Shown: positions 7,695 through 17,550, counted from the stretch's first letter. The stretch is DNA of 64,000 bases from Salinimicrobium tongyeongense (GCF_026109735.1 NZ_CP069620.1:1426001-1490000); one strand, 5' to 3'. Made by a program: numbers and translations. Notes: generated by a model not told the origin, from the letters alone.

Positions 7695-9029
7695 TCATTC
7701 CACGGCCTCAAGAATTTGTTTCAGAAAGACGTTCAGGTCAAATTCGGGATGTTCTGCAAGGCCAAAGCGCACCACCACAAGATCGCGTGACGGAATGATG
7801 AACACGTGCTGCCCCTGAAAACCGTTTGCCGAAAACAGGTCTTTTGGTACATCAGGATAGATTTTGCCTGCATTTAGCCAGAAATGGCCGCCGTAAAGGC
7901 CATCAGAACCCGCAACAGGCCGAGTGGTGTAATCTATCCATTCCTGAGACAGAATTTGCTCAGCATTCCAGTTTCCATTGTTGAGGTACAGCAAGCCAAA
8001 TTTCGCCCAATCGCGCGCATTTGCCCACGAATAAGACGATCCCACATAATGGCCAGCCATATCGGTCTCCAGAGTCATGGAATACATTCCTATCTTGTCG
8101 ATAAGCTGAGCATACCAAAAATCGAAGTATTCCTGGTGGGAATTAAACTGGTTTCGGATATATGCCGAAAGCAAATTTGTAGTTCCCGAAGAGTAATTCC
8201 AGATGCTGCCGGGCTGCCCCAGCAACTCCTTATGCAGCTGCACTTCGCTCATGTCGTCGGCCAGAAAGAGCATTTTGGTCACATCCGAAATTTTCGTGTA
8301 ATCTTCCTCCCATTTGAGTCCGCTGCTCATGTGCAGCAGGTGGTTGAGCGTGATTTTGGCCCGCTCGTCGGCTGCCCATTCAGGAAAAAGCACATCATCA
8401 CTTAAGGAAATCCTGCCCTGCCTGGCCAGCACGCCTAAAACGGCACTGGTAATACTTTTGGTCATAGACCAGCCCAGGAATTTTGTGCCTTCATCAAATC
8501 CCGGGGCATATTTTTCTGCTAAAAGCCTGTCTTTGTACAAGACCACCACCGCCCGGGTTTTATTCTCCCCAAAAAAGGCATTTTCGAGAGCCAGTTCCAG
8601 CTGCTGGTAATTAACTTCAGGAAACACAGTATCTACAGGCTCTGCGTTGCCATAAGGATAAGCGAGGCTGGAAAAGGGCTGTTGTCGCCGGGGTTTTGCT
8701 TCCGGCAGGTCATCGCGGCCCGCATCTTCGGGCAGCAGCACGCATCCAAGGCCGGGGTTGTACATGGCAGTGCGCTTTTTCAGCCCAAAAACCCTTGATG
8801 AAGCTGACCTGGCTTCAGGATTGATCTCGTATTCGGCTAAATTTACGGGGCTAAAATCATTGTCCTGAGAAACCACGCTCTGCGCAGTTCTACCGGCCTC
8901 ATAGACACAGGAACACATATTTTTAGCGGCAAATCCCGTAATAAGGTTAAGCCGCGGGTAATATATATACGCCACAACTCCAAAGCCGAGAAAAAACAGC
9001 ACAAGAATAACCGGAAAGATCTTTTTCAT
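7695..9029 (-). CDS. Serine hydrolase, class C beta-lactamase fold, membrane-anchored
   Basis: The 444-residue protein begins with a hydrophobic segment (residues 4-24) that can be a signal anchor. The catalytic SxxK is SMTK at 188-191, the second motif is WNYSSGTTN, and the third region GFQGQHVFIIP lies near the end. This is the beta-lactamase/penicillin-binding (AmpC-like, COG1680) family, which includes esterases, D-amino peptidases and transpeptidase-like proteins. There is no sign of true antibiotic resistance. The extra region of about 150 residues before the domain, with a CSC motif, is not recognised. Confidence 0.85.
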   Translation of the reverse strand: MKKIFPVILVLFFLGFGVVAYIYYPRLNLITGFAAKNMCSCVYEAGRTAQSVVSQDNDFSPVNLAEYEINPEARSASSRVFGLKKRTAMYNPGLGCVLLPEDAGRDDLPEAKPRRQQPFSSLAYPYGNAEPVDTVFPEVNYQQLELALENAFFGENKTRAVVVLYKDRLLAEKYAPGFDEGTKFLGWSMTKSITSAVLGVLARQGRISLSDDVLFPEWAADERAKITLNHLLHMSSGLKWEEDYTKISDVTKMLFLADDMSEVQLHKELLGQPGSIWNYSSGTTNLLSAYIRNQFNSHQEYFDFWYAQLIDKIGMYSMTLETDMAGHYVGSSYSWANARDWAKFGLLYLNNGNWNAEQILSQEWIDYTTRPVAGSDGLYGGHFWLNAGKIYPDVPKDLFSANGFQGQHVFIIPSRDLVVVRFGLAEHPEFDLNVFLKQILEAVE

Positions 9030-9073
9030 AAGGTGTATTGGGATCTTAAATATAAAAGTAAAATCCCTTACCT

Positions 9074-9184
9074 CCCAAAAATGGCATTTCTGACCGCTGT
9101 TTTTTTCTGAATTTATGCGGAAGAGTATTTAGTTTCTGCTGAAATTTCCTACAGAATTTCTAATCGTAAAATGTCATTTTTGAG
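9074..9184. terminator. Two palindromic cores downstream of the transporter gene
   Basis: The 210-base gap between the transporter stop and the serine hydrolase start holds two copies of the palindrome family discussed in the findings: CCCAAAAATGGCATTTCTGA at 9074-9093 and AAAATGTCATTTTTGAG at about 9168-9184. They lie downstream of the transporter on the minus strand, where a terminator is expected. The outer stems are weak here, so termination is only an inference. Confidence 0.4.
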
Positions 9185-9239
9185 TCTGAAGCTTCAGAAA
9201 CAGATGAAAATTAACTTCCGAAGAAAACATTTTTATACT

Positions 9240-10862
9240 CTACAAAATGTAGCTAAGCACCTGGGTAAAGATGATGATGGCGACCAGGGCAAAGGGGTAA
9301 ACGGTGGCGTAGGCTACCTGCGGACCTTCGCTGCTCGTCATGGAATCTACCGCGCTTAGGCCGGGAGTGCTAGTCATACCCCCGGTTAAAGCCCCCAGGA
9401 CAGACAAAAAGTTCATTTTAAGAATGATCCTGGCCACCAGCACGACGATGATCATGGGGATCAAGGTAATTGCCGCGCCAATGGCAAAGAGGCTTAAGCC
9501 GTATTCCTGGATGGTGGGCCCCAGCTGGCTACCCGCAGAAAGCCCTACGGGAATGAGGAAAAGCAGGAGGCCAAACTGCCGTAAAATATGATTTCCGGTA
9601 CCCGGAAGGTTCCATAAAATGGGCCCTGTTTTTCCAATCCGGCTCAATATGAGGGCTGCAAGTAAAACGCCGCCCGTAAGCCCCAGTGAGAAGGAACTGC
9701 CTACGGGAAGCGGCACTTCAATGGCCCCAATCATTAAGCCGATGAGAATGCCCAGGGCAACCGGCAGGAAACTGGTGGTTTCAACTTCTTTCATGCTATC
9801 GCCAAAAAGAAGGCTAAGGCCGTTCACGTTGCCGCGGGTAGAAGAAATGAACAAACGGTCGCCAAACCTCAGCTTGACCGAGGGCCTCGCCGGCAGGTCA
9901 ATGCCTGCCCTTCTAATGCGTGTTACCGTGGCTTTGTAGTTCTCCCTCAGGTTGAGTTCCCCCAGGGTTTTATTGACCACATTCCGCTTGGAAATGACAT
10001 ACCACCTCACTTCGAACATACCACTTTCGGGGATTTCGATATCTGTGGGATTCCCCAAAAGCAATTCCACTTTTTTGAGGGCTTCGCTGGTGCCTACAGC
10101 CCTTACCACGTCACCCTTCCGAAGAACAAGATCGGCCGCAGGTGGAATGGAGGTCTCATTGGCCCTCATGACCCGTGAAATATTCGCCTTGGTCATCATC
10201 CTGATATCCAGCTCCCTAATGGTCTTGCCGTTAGCATTTTCGTTGGTCACCATAAAATTCTTATGGCCCACCTCGGGGATTTTGGTTTGGGTTTCTTCAA
10301 TGTATTTCTGCTCTTCCCGGGCCATATTGGTGGCAAATATCTTAGGAGCAAGCCTTACAAAAAGGATCACTCCAATAACTCCAAACGGATAAGCAATCCC
10401 GTAACCGATAGACGCCAGAGACGAGCCGGTAGCTTCAATGGCAGCTGCCAGACCGGGTGTACTGGTGAGCGCACCCGAAAATAGGCCTACAGAGATCCTA
10501 TAATCTATATCTAAAACAAGTGCCAGGACCAGGGTGGTAAGAGCACCGGCCAAAACGGTCAAAAAAGCCATGCTAATAAGCTTTCTTCCCTGAGATTTAT
10601 ATACCTCAAAAAAGGTGGGGCCGGCCTGCATGCCTATGGTGAAGATAAACAGCAAAAGCCCTATTTGCTGAATAATTCCGGGAAACGCAAACTCCACACC
10701 CTGGGAGAACATGGCATAGCCGTAGAACATTGCCACAAAGATCACTGCCGAAGTATCGAGCGACAAACCTTTGTAGGAGGCTTTTCCCAGGATGATCCCT
10801 ATGCCTATAATTATAAAAAGAGCTACATAATCTGTGCTCAGAAAATCGAGAAGTGAAGACAT
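9240..10862 (-). CDS. AspT/YidE/YbjL-type transporter with two RCK-C domains
   Basis: The 540-residue protein has two blocks of about five membrane helices (residues 10-180 and 360-540) that flank two TrkA-C (RCK-C) domains (about 197-272 and 283-355). Both halves carry the duplicated signature GxLTSTPGLAAAIE / GGMTSTPGLSAVDS. This is the plan of the aspartate:alanine exchanger family; most members are of unknown substrate. It follows pflA on the same strand. A link with fermentation through dicarboxylate or amino acid exchange is possible but not supported beyond position. Confidence 0.88.
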   Translation of the reverse strand: MSSLLDFLSTDYVALFIIIGIGIILGKASYKGLSLDTSAVIFVAMFYGYAMFSQGVEFAFPGIIQQIGLLLFIFTIGMQAGPTFFEVYKSQGRKLISMAFLTVLAGALTTLVLALVLDIDYRISVGLFSGALTSTPGLAAAIEATGSSLASIGYGIAYPFGVIGVILFVRLAPKIFATNMAREEQKYIEETQTKIPEVGHKNFMVTNENANGKTIRELDIRMMTKANISRVMRANETSIPPAADLVLRKGDVVRAVGTSEALKKVELLLGNPTDIEIPESGMFEVRWYVISKRNVVNKTLGELNLRENYKATVTRIRRAGIDLPARPSVKLRFGDRLFISSTRGNVNGLSLLFGDSMKEVETTSFLPVALGILIGLMIGAIEVPLPVGSSFSLGLTGGVLLAALILSRIGKTGPILWNLPGTGNHILRQFGLLLFLIPVGLSAGSQLGPTIQEYGLSLFAIGAAITLIPMIIVVLVARIILKMNFLSVLGALTGGMTSTPGLSAVDSMTSSEGPQVAYATVYPFALVAIIIFTQVLSYIL

Positions 10863-10894
10863 TGTGATCTTATTTTGATGTTTTGAACTATTGA

Positions 10895-10924
10895 AAAATT
10901 CCTGTCAAAAATAGCTTTTTCAGG
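10895..10924 (-). terminator. Weak hairpin downstream of pflA
   Basis: In the gap between pflA and the transporter the minus strand can form CCTGAAAAAGC-TATTTTTGACAGG followed by AATTTTTC. The stem is imperfect, so this is at best a partial terminator. Its inner part resembles the AAAAATGNCATTTTT family. Confidence 0.35.
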
Positions 10925-10974
10925 AAGCGTTTTTTAGCTGAAGCCGATTCAAATTTCTTCGGAAATTTCCGGAA

Positions 10975-11763
10975 TCAGTTTACCCGCACTTCCCGGAAGT
11001 ATTTTCTGAAAACAGCAGCGGTATTTTCGAGGGTTTCAGCGTTTGGCGGGCTCACATCCTTCAGCTTGTATTCCATGCCAAGGGCTTCCCATTTGTGCAC
11101 CCCCAGTTGGTGATAAGGCAGAATTTCTATACGCTCAATAGTCTTGTAATCTTTAAAATGCCTGCCCAGCTCGTGCAGGTGTGCTTCCTGGTCACTCCAG
11201 CCGGGAACCAGCACATAGCGCAGCCACATGGGTTTACCGGTACTTTCGCGGTATTCGGCGATTTTGAAGGTGCTTAGATTGGAGAGGCCGGTGAGTTTTT
11301 TATGCCATTCGTTGTTAAAATGCTTCACATCGAGCATCAGCAAATCGGTCACATCGAGCAGGTCTTTAGCCTGCTGGTCTATTACGCGCCCATTGGAATC
11401 AAGCACCGTATTGATACCTTCCTGGTGCAGCCTTTCAAAAAGCTTTTTAAGGATAGCGCGTTGCAGCAAAGGCTCCCCTCCCGAAACCGTTACGCCTCCC
11501 TTATTGCGAAAATAGGGCTTCTGTTTTATCGCCCGCTGCACAATTTCCTCTATATTTAAAAAATGGCCTCCCTTTACATCCATGGTATCGGGATTGGCGC
11601 AGTAAAGGCAACGAAACTGGCAGCCCTGTACAAATACGACCAGTCTTATTCCGGGGCCGTCGTGGGTACCAAAAGATTCTATGGAATGTACCCTAAGTTG
11701 TTCAGAATCTGGTGCGTTTAATTGTGCTACTTCCTGTTTAACCAAAGATCCATCCTTTATCAT
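10975..11763 (-). CDS. pflA: Pyruvate formate-lyase activating enzyme
   Basis: A 262-residue radical SAM enzyme with the cluster motif CxxxCxxC at C48, C52 and C55 (GCQFRCLYCANPD) and the SAM-binding GGEPLLQ. The opening SIESFGTHDGPGIRLVVF is typical of PflA. It uses S-adenosylmethionine to make the glycyl radical on PflB, which is coded just upstream on the same strand with 98 bases between them. Length agrees with the 240-260 residues usual for the family; the first 25 residues are an unconserved extension. Confidence 0.95.
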   Translation of the reverse strand: MIKDGSLVKQEVAQLNAPDSEQLRVHSIESFGTHDGPGIRLVVFVQGCQFRCLYCANPDTMDVKGGHFLNIEEIVQRAIKQKPYFRNKGGVTVSGGEPLLQRAILKKLFERLHQEGINTVLDSNGRVIDQQAKDLLDVTDLLMLDVKHFNNEWHKKLTGLSNLSTFKIAEYRESTGKPMWLRYVLVPGWSDQEAHLHELGRHFKDYKTIERIEILPYHQLGVHKWEALGMEYKLKDVSPPNAETLENTAAVFRKYFREVRVN

Positions 11764-11789
11764 AGCATTTCATTTTTGGGAAATTAGTA

Positions 11790-11836
11790 AAAAAGATCAG
11801 GAGATTTCGTTTTGGGGGTACCTGAAATCTCCTGAT
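11790..11836 (-). terminator. Hairpin terminator between pflB and pflA
   Basis: Inverted arms of 13 bases, ATCAGGAGATTTC at 11796-11808 and its complement at 11824-11836, enclose a 15-base loop. Read on the minus strand, the stem is followed directly by a run of T. It should reduce but perhaps not abolish read-through from pflB into pflA, which fits the much lower need for the activating enzyme. Confidence 0.75.
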
Positions 11837-11861
11837 GCTCAATTAAAAACTCAATCCTAAA

Positions 11862-14099
11862 CTACATTCTTTCGTGGAAGGTTCTTGCGATCACTTCCAG
11901 TTGGTGGGCTTTTGACAGCCTTATAAAGTTTACCGCATAGCCGGAGACCCTAATGGTCAACTGAGGATAATTTTCGGGGTGCTCGTAAGCATCCATCAAA
12001 GTTTCGCGGTTAAGCACGTTCACATTAAGGTGGTGGGCATTGAGGCCAAAGTAGGCGTCAAGCAGGCCAACCAGGTTTTCAATTTGCCCTTCCCTGTCGC
12101 TTCCCAAAGATTTGGGAACTATAGAGAAGGTGTTGGAGATCCCGTCCTGGGCATCCCTGTAATCTAATTTGGCAACCGAGTTCAAAGAGGCTATGGCACC
12201 GTGTTCATCGCGGCCGTGCATTGGGTTTGCACCGGGGGCAAAGGCTTCACCTTCTTTTCTTCCATCGGGGGTGGCACCGGTCTTTTTACCATACATCACA
12301 TTGGAAGTGATGGTGAGCAAAGAGAGTGTGGAGACTGCGTCTTTGTAACACTTGTGCTTAGCAAGTTCCTGAGAGAAGAATCGGGTGATCTCCCTTGCAA
12401 TGCTGTCTACCCTTTCATCGTCGTTACCAAACTTCGGATATTCCCCTTCTACTTTGAAGTCTACAGTAAGCCCTTCTTCATTGCGGATAGCTTTAACTTT
12501 TCCGTATTTAATGGCCGAAAGTGAATCGGCAATGATAGAGATTCCGGCAATTCCGTAGGCCATGTCAATACCGGGATCGGAATCTACGAATGCCAGCTGG
12601 GCTTTCTCATAGTAGTACTTATCGTGCATGTAGTGGATGATGTTCATGGTCTTGGAATACACCCTGGCCACTTCAACCATCGACTTTTTGAAGTTTGACA
12701 TTACCTCTTCATAATCGAGATACTCGTTTTGCAGCGCAGGAATTCCAGCCAGTAAAGCCTGTCCTGAATGCTCTTCCCTGCCCTGGTTAAGTGCCATTAA
12801 CAGCGTTTTTGGAAGGTTTACACGGGCTCCAAAGAACTGTATCCTTTTTCCTAATTCCTGGTAGGAAACACAACATGCAATTCCGTAATCGTCTGAACCT
12901 CTTACCAGCCTCATCAAGTCGTCATTCTCATATTGAATTGAAGAAGTATCTATAGAGACCTGGGCACAGAATTTTTTGAAGCCTTCAGGCAGATCCTGAG
13001 ACCAGAGTACGGTTAGGTTAGGCTCGGGAGAAGGCCCCAGGTTATAAAGAGTTTGTAAGAACCTGAAAGAAGTTTTGGTCACTTTTGTTCTTCCGTCTTC
13101 AAACTGCCCGCCAATGGCTTCGGTTACCCAGGTTGGGTCGCCCCCAAAGATTTCGTCATAGGCTTCAGGGCGCAGGTGCCTTACCATTCGCAGTTTCATC
13201 ACGAATTGATCAATAAATTCCTGGGCTTCTTCTTCGGTTATCAAACCTTCGGTAAGATCTCTTTCAATATAAACATCAAGGAAAGAAGAAACGTTACCAA
13301 GAGACATAGCCGCGCCATCCTGCTCTTTTACAGCGGCAAGGTAGGCCATGTACACCCACTGTACAGCTTCACGGGCATTTTGGGCAGGCCTTCCAAGATC
13401 AAGACCGTACATAGCTCCCATTTGCTTGATATCTTTAAGGGCAACTATTTGATCTGTGATCTCTTCGCGAAGGCGTATCTTGTGTTCGGTCATTTCTCCA
13501 TCCACAAGTCGCTTATCTTGTTCTTTAGCTTCAATAAGGCGGTCTGTCCCATAAAGGGCAAGCCGGCGGTAATCTCCAATGATCCTGCCACGGGCGTAGT
13601 TATCGGGCAGGCCGGTAAGGATTCCTCTTGAGCGATAATTTCTAATTTCATCATCGTATGCAGCAAACACAGCGTTGTTATGATCTTTGGTATAATCAAA
13701 GATTTCTTTAACACGCTGTGTTACCTGCTGACCTTTTTCGGCCACAGCACCTTCTACTACACGAAATCCGCCAAAAGGCTTCATGGCTCTTTTTAAAAGC
13801 TCGTTGGTTTGTAAACCTACAATTACCTCAAGATCTTTATTGATGTAACCCGGGCCATGACTGGTGATGCCCGAAATAGTTTCAGTATCTATCGCCCTGC
13901 AGCCGTTTCGCTCCCGCTCCTCTTTCATGGCAGCGAGGCATATTTGCCACAGCGTTTTAGTTCTCTCTGTAGCACCGGCGAGGAATGAATCATCACCGTA
14001 ATAAGGGGTCACATTAAGGGTCACAAAATCCCTCACATCAATTTTCCTGGTCCAGGTTCCTTCGCGGAACTCAAGTACTTCCTGAGATAACTTCAGCAT
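11862..14099 (-). CDS. pflB: Formate C-acetyltransferase (pyruvate formate-lyase)
   Basis: The 745-residue protein converts pyruvate and CoA to acetyl-CoA and formate. The catalytic cysteine pair is C409-C410 in [10 protein letters not shown], and the glycyl-radical site is G720 in RVSGYAVNF near the C-terminus. Length matches E. coli PflB (760). The enzyme is oxygen-sensitive when activated, so the cell can probably ferment or live microaerobically. A palindrome that fits an FNR/CRP site lies about 96 bases upstream, and an OFA-family transporter gene lies upstream on the same strand. Confidence 0.97.
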   Translation of the reverse strand: MLKLSQEVLEFREGTWTRKIDVRDFVTLNVTPYYGDDSFLAGATERTKTLWQICLAAMKEERERNGCRAIDTETISGITSHGPGYINKDLEVIVGLQTNELLKRAMKPFGGFRVVEGAVAEKGQQVTQRVKEIFDYTKDHNNAVFAAYDDEIRNYRSRGILTGLPDNYARGRIIGDYRRLALYGTDRLIEAKEQDKRLVDGEMTEHKIRLREEITDQIVALKDIKQMGAMYGLDLGRPAQNAREAVQWVYMAYLAAVKEQDGAAMSLGNVSSFLDVYIERDLTEGLITEEEAQEFIDQFVMKLRMVRHLRPEAYDEIFGGDPTWVTEAIGGQFEDGRTKVTKTSFRFLQTLYNLGPSPEPNLTVLWSQDLPEGFKKFCAQVSIDTSSIQYENDDLMRLVRGSDDYGIACCVSYQELGKRIQFFGARVNLPKTLLMALNQGREEHSGQALLAGIPALQNEYLDYEEVMSNFKKSMVEVARVYSKTMNIIHYMHDKYYYEKAQLAFVDSDPGIDMAYGIAGISIIADSLSAIKYGKVKAIRNEEGLTVDFKVEGEYPKFGNDDERVDSIAREITRFFSQELAKHKCYKDAVSTLSLLTITSNVMYGKKTGATPDGRKEGEAFAPGANPMHGRDEHGAIASLNSVAKLDYRDAQDGISNTFSIVPKSLGSDREGQIENLVGLLDAYFGLNAHHLNVNVLNRETLMDAYEHPENYPQLTIRVSGYAVNFIRLSKAHQLEVIARTFHERM

Positions 14100-14194
14100 C
14101 TTTTTTTGATTTTATTGAAGAGTATACTTGTTACAAATGCTGCTCTTCAATTTTAATTACAGCACAAATTTCCCTCAGAAAAGCAGCTTTTTTT

Positions 14195-14208
14195 ATGATA
14201 AAAATCAT
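14195..14208. promoter_or_regulatory. FNR/CRP-like palindrome upstream of pflB
   Basis: ATGATAAAAATCAT is a perfect palindrome (ATGAT-N4-ATCAT) and differs from the FNR consensus TTGAT-N4-ATCAA only in the outermost bases. It lies 96-109 bases before the pflB start, and a lone TTGAT half-site follows at 14254-14258. Oxygen control of pfl by FNR is established in other bacteria; that this site serves here is an inference. Confidence 0.45.
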
Positions 14209-14367
14209 ATTTCAACCCGCCCCCGGCACCCCGAATAGCTTCAATCGTTTTAGTTGATAACAATATGAAACTACAACGTTTTAGGGCAGGATCAAATTTT
14301 CGCTTTCGCAAAAAATGCTCTTAAAAATTCAGATTTCTTCGGAAATAATGCTGAAAATCAAACAGGG

Positions 14368-15645
14368 CTAGCTTTCAGAAGAGGAAACAACTGCAGCTTG
14401 AACTGCGGCAGCAGATTTTTCTTCAACAACTGAAATTTTCCTGATATCCCGGCGAATGAGCATGGAAAGCAAAAAAGCCACCACCAGCAGGCCCGAGAAA
14501 ATGTACAGGGTAGAATTGTAGCTGCTGGAAATAGAACGCGCCCAGGCAGCCAGTAGCGGCCCGGCCATACCAGCCGCCGCCCAGGCGGTGAGGGTATACC
14601 CCAGGATAATCCCCAGTTGTTTAGTGCCAAAAAGGTCTTTTATAAAGGCGGGTACAGTGGCAAAACCTCCGCCGTAGCAGGAAATGATCACAAACACAAG
14701 CAGCTGAAACACCCACGCATTGGTTACCTGTGGCAATATCAAAAAGGCAATGATCTGCACTATAAAAAAGCAGCTAAAGATATTTGGCCGCCCAATGGCG
14801 TCTGAAAGCGAAGCCCAGCCAATGCGGCCCAGGCCGTTGAACAAGCCCATTACTCCCACCATAGTGGCTGCAGCGACCGCTGTTAATCCGGCAAACTCCT
14901 GTGCCATTGGCGATGCCGCCGAAATAATGGCAATTCCGCAGGAAATATTGATAAAGAACATGAGCCAAAGCAGCCAGAACCTCCTGGTCTTTACCGCCTC
15001 TCCTGCCGTAAGCTGAACAGGGTTTTGCACTACTTTCTCTGCCTCTTTTGCCTCCTGGCCGGGAGACCAGTTGGCCGGAGGTAAAGAAATATAGAGGGAA
15101 GACAAAAGTATTACCACAAAATATATACTCCCCATTAAGTAAAAAGTATTTGCAATGCCAATGGCTTCTATAAGGAAAACGATCAACGGACTGCTTATAA
15201 GCGCTGCAAAGCCAAAGCCCATTACCGCCATACCGGTTGCAAGGCCGGGTTTGTCTGGGAACCATTTAATGAGTGCCGAAACCGGTGTAATATACCCCAG
15301 CCCCAATCCAATCCCGCCTAAAAGGCCATAGAAAAGGTAAAGCAGGTAGATAGATTCCAGTTCTATGGCAAGACCCGAGCCGGCAATTCCCGCTCCAAAA
15401 AGTACGGCGGTAAGAATACCCGATCTCCCGGGACCGTTCTTTTCCAGGAAATGCCCCAGGAAAGCAGCTGAAATTCCCAAAAAGAATATCGCAAGGCTAA
15501 ACGTGAACTGCGTTTCTTTTAAATCCCATCCCAGCTGTTGGGTAAGCGGCGTGGTATATACGCTCCACGCATAAACAGAACCAATTGAAAGATGCATGCC
15601 AACTGCAGATGCGGCAATGAGCCAGCGGTTTTTTACTTTTCCCAT
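14368..15645 (-). CDS. OFA-family major facilitator transporter
   Basis: A 425-residue protein with 12 predicted membrane helices. The opening NRWLIAASAVGMHLSIGSVYAWSVYTTPL and the segment GLGYITPVSALIKWFPDKPGLATGMAVMGFG are typical of the oxalate/formate antiporter (OFA) family. Members carry oxalate, formate, lactate or pyruvate. The position upstream of pflB suggests a monocarboxylate, perhaps formate or lactate, but the substrate is not visible. The start MGKVKNRW at 15645 is chosen over 15699, because the upstream 18 residues are not conserved in type. Confidence 0.82.
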   Translation of the reverse strand: MGKVKNRWLIAASAVGMHLSIGSVYAWSVYTTPLTQQLGWDLKETQFTFSLAIFFLGISAAFLGHFLEKNGPGRSGILTAVLFGAGIAGSGLAIELESIYLLYLFYGLLGGIGLGLGYITPVSALIKWFPDKPGLATGMAVMGFGFAALISSPLIVFLIEAIGIANTFYLMGSIYFVVILLSSLYISLPPANWSPGQEAKEAEKVVQNPVQLTAGEAVKTRRFWLLWLMFFINISCGIAIISAASPMAQEFAGLTAVAAATMVGVMGLFNGLGRIGWASLSDAIGRPNIFSCFFIVQIIAFLILPQVTNAWVFQLLVFVIISCYGGGFATVPAFIKDLFGTKQLGIILGYTLTAWAAAGMAGPLLAAWARSISSSYNSTLYIFSGLLVVAFLLSMLIRRDIRKISVVEEKSAAAVQAAVVSSSES

Positions 15646-15798
15646 GAAATAGAGAATTAAAAGAGAAATTTTTGGCAAAATAAACAAAGGCATCCACAAT
15701 AAAACATGACATGAGTCAGCCGCGAGTAATTGTTCCAGGGATTACCGACACTTTTGCCGGGAAATCTCTAATTTTGCAGCCGCTAAATACGCTTACAA

Positions 15799-16194
15799 AT
15801 GACAGCAGAAGAAGGAAATTCTAAATCGCACGAACCTCAGCTATACTCAAAAAGCCTCATCTTGATCTTTGCGCTGCTTTTTTCTACCATTTTTGCCGCT
15901 GTCCTGCTCATGTCAAACCTCAGAACATTGGGCAAGAAGAAAGAATCGGGCTGGGTACTGCTCTTTGCCGTTGTTTATCTATTTACCACTGCGCTGCTCA
16001 TGCAGGCCCTTAGCCTCTCCCCGTCAATGACGGCCATCGCTAACGTGATTGGTGCCGCAATTCTCAACGAATTCTTCTGGAACAAATTCATTGGTCGCGA
16101 CCTGCAATACCACAAGAAAAGCTGGATCAAGCCAATCCTCATTGCGGTAGGCATCGCCCTGCTGCTGTTCTTTTTCTTAATGGGCAGCATGTAA
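15799..16194 (+). CDS. Small membrane protein of unknown function
   Basis: A 131-residue protein with about four hydrophobic segments (20-40, 51-70, 75-92 and 109-128) and a short charged N-terminus. I do not recognise a family; SLSPSMTAIANVIGAAILNEFFWNKFIG is vaguely like drug/metabolite transporter-type helices. A TAATTTTG box at 15769-15776 fits a flavobacterial -7 element 22 bases before the ATG. The gene is divergent from the OFA transporter and convergent with the exonuclease gene. Confidence 0.7.
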   Translation: MTAEEGNSKSHEPQLYSKSLILIFALLFSTIFAAVLLMSNLRTLGKKKESGWVLLFAVVYLFTTALLMQALSLSPSMTAIANVIGAAILNEFFWNKFIGRDLQYHKKSWIKPILIAVGIALLLFFFLMGSM

Positions 16195-16277
16195 TTTCTT
16201 CAGAAGTTTTTTCCTTTCAGGTGAACATTACTATACTGGATATTGGATATCATTTTTTTCTGACCACTGACCACTTT

Positions 16278-17318
16278 TTATCCATCTTCATTTTCATCCT
16301 GCTTTGTGTTCATCTCTGCCAGCTCTCCTTCATACTGGGTTTCGGCGGTGCGGGCGTCGTAACCCTGTTCATTTAAAAACCGGCTGAAGATCTCAGAATA
16401 TCCGTGGGTACAGATCACCCGCTCGCAACCTGTTGCTTTGATGGATGACAACAATCCCTGCCAGTCGCAATGGTCAGAAAGTACGAATCCGCGGTCTACT
16501 GCCCGGCGGCGGCGTGCACCACGAAAAGCCATCCAGCCACTGGCCATTCCGGTTTCAAAAGGCACCATTTTCCTGATCCAGGTACTGCCGTGGGCGCTGG
16601 GCGGTGCGAGCACCATTCCGCCTCTTAATTCGTTCTTTTTTGTTTCCCGTGTTATTCTTGTCGTTTCAGGAAGTTCGGCAAAAGGCCGCACTACTTCGGT
16701 CATATTCTCTATGGCGCCGTGGGTGAAGATCCTGCCGATTGATGGATTTAAAAACTTTAGGAGCCGCTGGGCTTTCCCAAGGGAGTAGCCAAAAAGGACA
16801 GAGGTTTTACCTTCTGCCCGGTTTTGCCGCCACCAGCTGTTAATATCGTTCATCACCTGCTGCTGCGGCAGCCACTTAAAAGCCGGAAGCCCAAAAGTGC
16901 ATTCGGTGATAAAAGCCTGGCATTTTACAGGTTCAAAAGGCGTTGCCAGCCCGTCGTCTTCAGTTTTGTAATCGCCGCTAAAAACCCAGACCTCACCTTT
17001 GTGTTCTACCCTCACCTGGGAAGAGCCAATAATATGGCCGGCCGGAAAAAGCGAAAATTTCACGTTGTTAATAACGAAGGTCTCCCCGTATTCCTTTCCG
17101 GAAACCTGAATTTCTCCAAGCCGGTGTTTTATAATGGGAACATTGTTGTGGTGGGTGATGTACTGCTTATGCCCCCATCGGGAATGATCGGCGTGGCCGT
17201 GGGTGATGATCGCCTTGTTTACGGGCTTCCACGGATCGAGGTAAACACCCGCAGGCTCGCAGTAGATCCCTTTATCATCAAAGCAAAGCAGGGGTTTTTT
17301 CTGATTTTTGAGCGGCAT
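16278..17318 (-). CDS. Ligase-associated DNA repair exonuclease (MBL fold)
   Basis: A 346-residue metallo-beta-lactamase-fold nuclease with the metal motif HGHADH (H40-G-H42-A-D44-H45) and later SGDYK and LSDHCDW, as in the beta-CASP RNA/DNA-processing group. It matches the ligase-associated exonuclease family TIGR04122. This family is normally coded beside the ligase, helicase and PdeM; here those three lie at 2.1-7.6 kb, and unrelated genes fill the 8.7 kb between. The gene stands alone between a small membrane protein and a TerB-like gene. Confidence 0.9.
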   Translation of the reverse strand: MPLKNQKKPLLCFDDKGIYCEPAGVYLDPWKPVNKAIITHGHADHSRWGHKQYITHHNNVPIIKHRLGEIQVSGKEYGETFVINNVKFSLFPAGHIIGSSQVRVEHKGEVWVFSGDYKTEDDGLATPFEPVKCQAFITECTFGLPAFKWLPQQQVMNDINSWWRQNRAEGKTSVLFGYSLGKAQRLLKFLNPSIGRIFTHGAIENMTEVVRPFAELPETTRITRETKKNELRGGMVLAPPSAHGSTWIRKMVPFETGMASGWMAFRGARRRRAVDRGFVLSDHCDWQGLLSSIKATGCERVICTHGYSEIFSRFLNEQGYDARTAETQYEGELAEMNTKQDENEDG

Positions 17319-17414
17319 AAATTCAAGTTAGTATTTTTTGTGCAGGGCAGCTGTGGCATTAGGAAAAAATTAAAACTGGAAATGCCCTTTTTAAAGGCTT
17401 AGCGATTGCAGCGG

Positions 17415-17500
17415 TTAGCTTTTGGGGCGGCTTTAGCGCCTCAAAACTATGAGCGAAAAGCGCGGCCACCGCCTTTTTTGGCGGGGGAAAGCCCCAAAGA
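17415..17500. repeat. Structured GC-rich intergenic element
   Basis: TTTGGGGC at 17421-17428 pairs with GCCCCAAA at 17491-17498, and inside lies a second hairpin CCGCCTTTTTTGGCGG at 17469-17484. The stretch is much richer in G and C than its surroundings. The nested-hairpin plan resembles dispersed palindromic elements of flavobacteria, but no second copy is in this window. It sits between two divergent genes. Confidence 0.4.
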
Positions 17501-17550
17501 CATCAAAAAATAAAGCTGTAATTTGCTATATTTGAGTAAAATATTGTGCT

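Noticed and set aside
7695-9029. Antibiotic resistance beta-lactamase
   Set aside because: The SxxK and YSS motifs and the overall form fit the wide COG1680 serine hydrolase family; nothing points to antibiotic hydrolysis.
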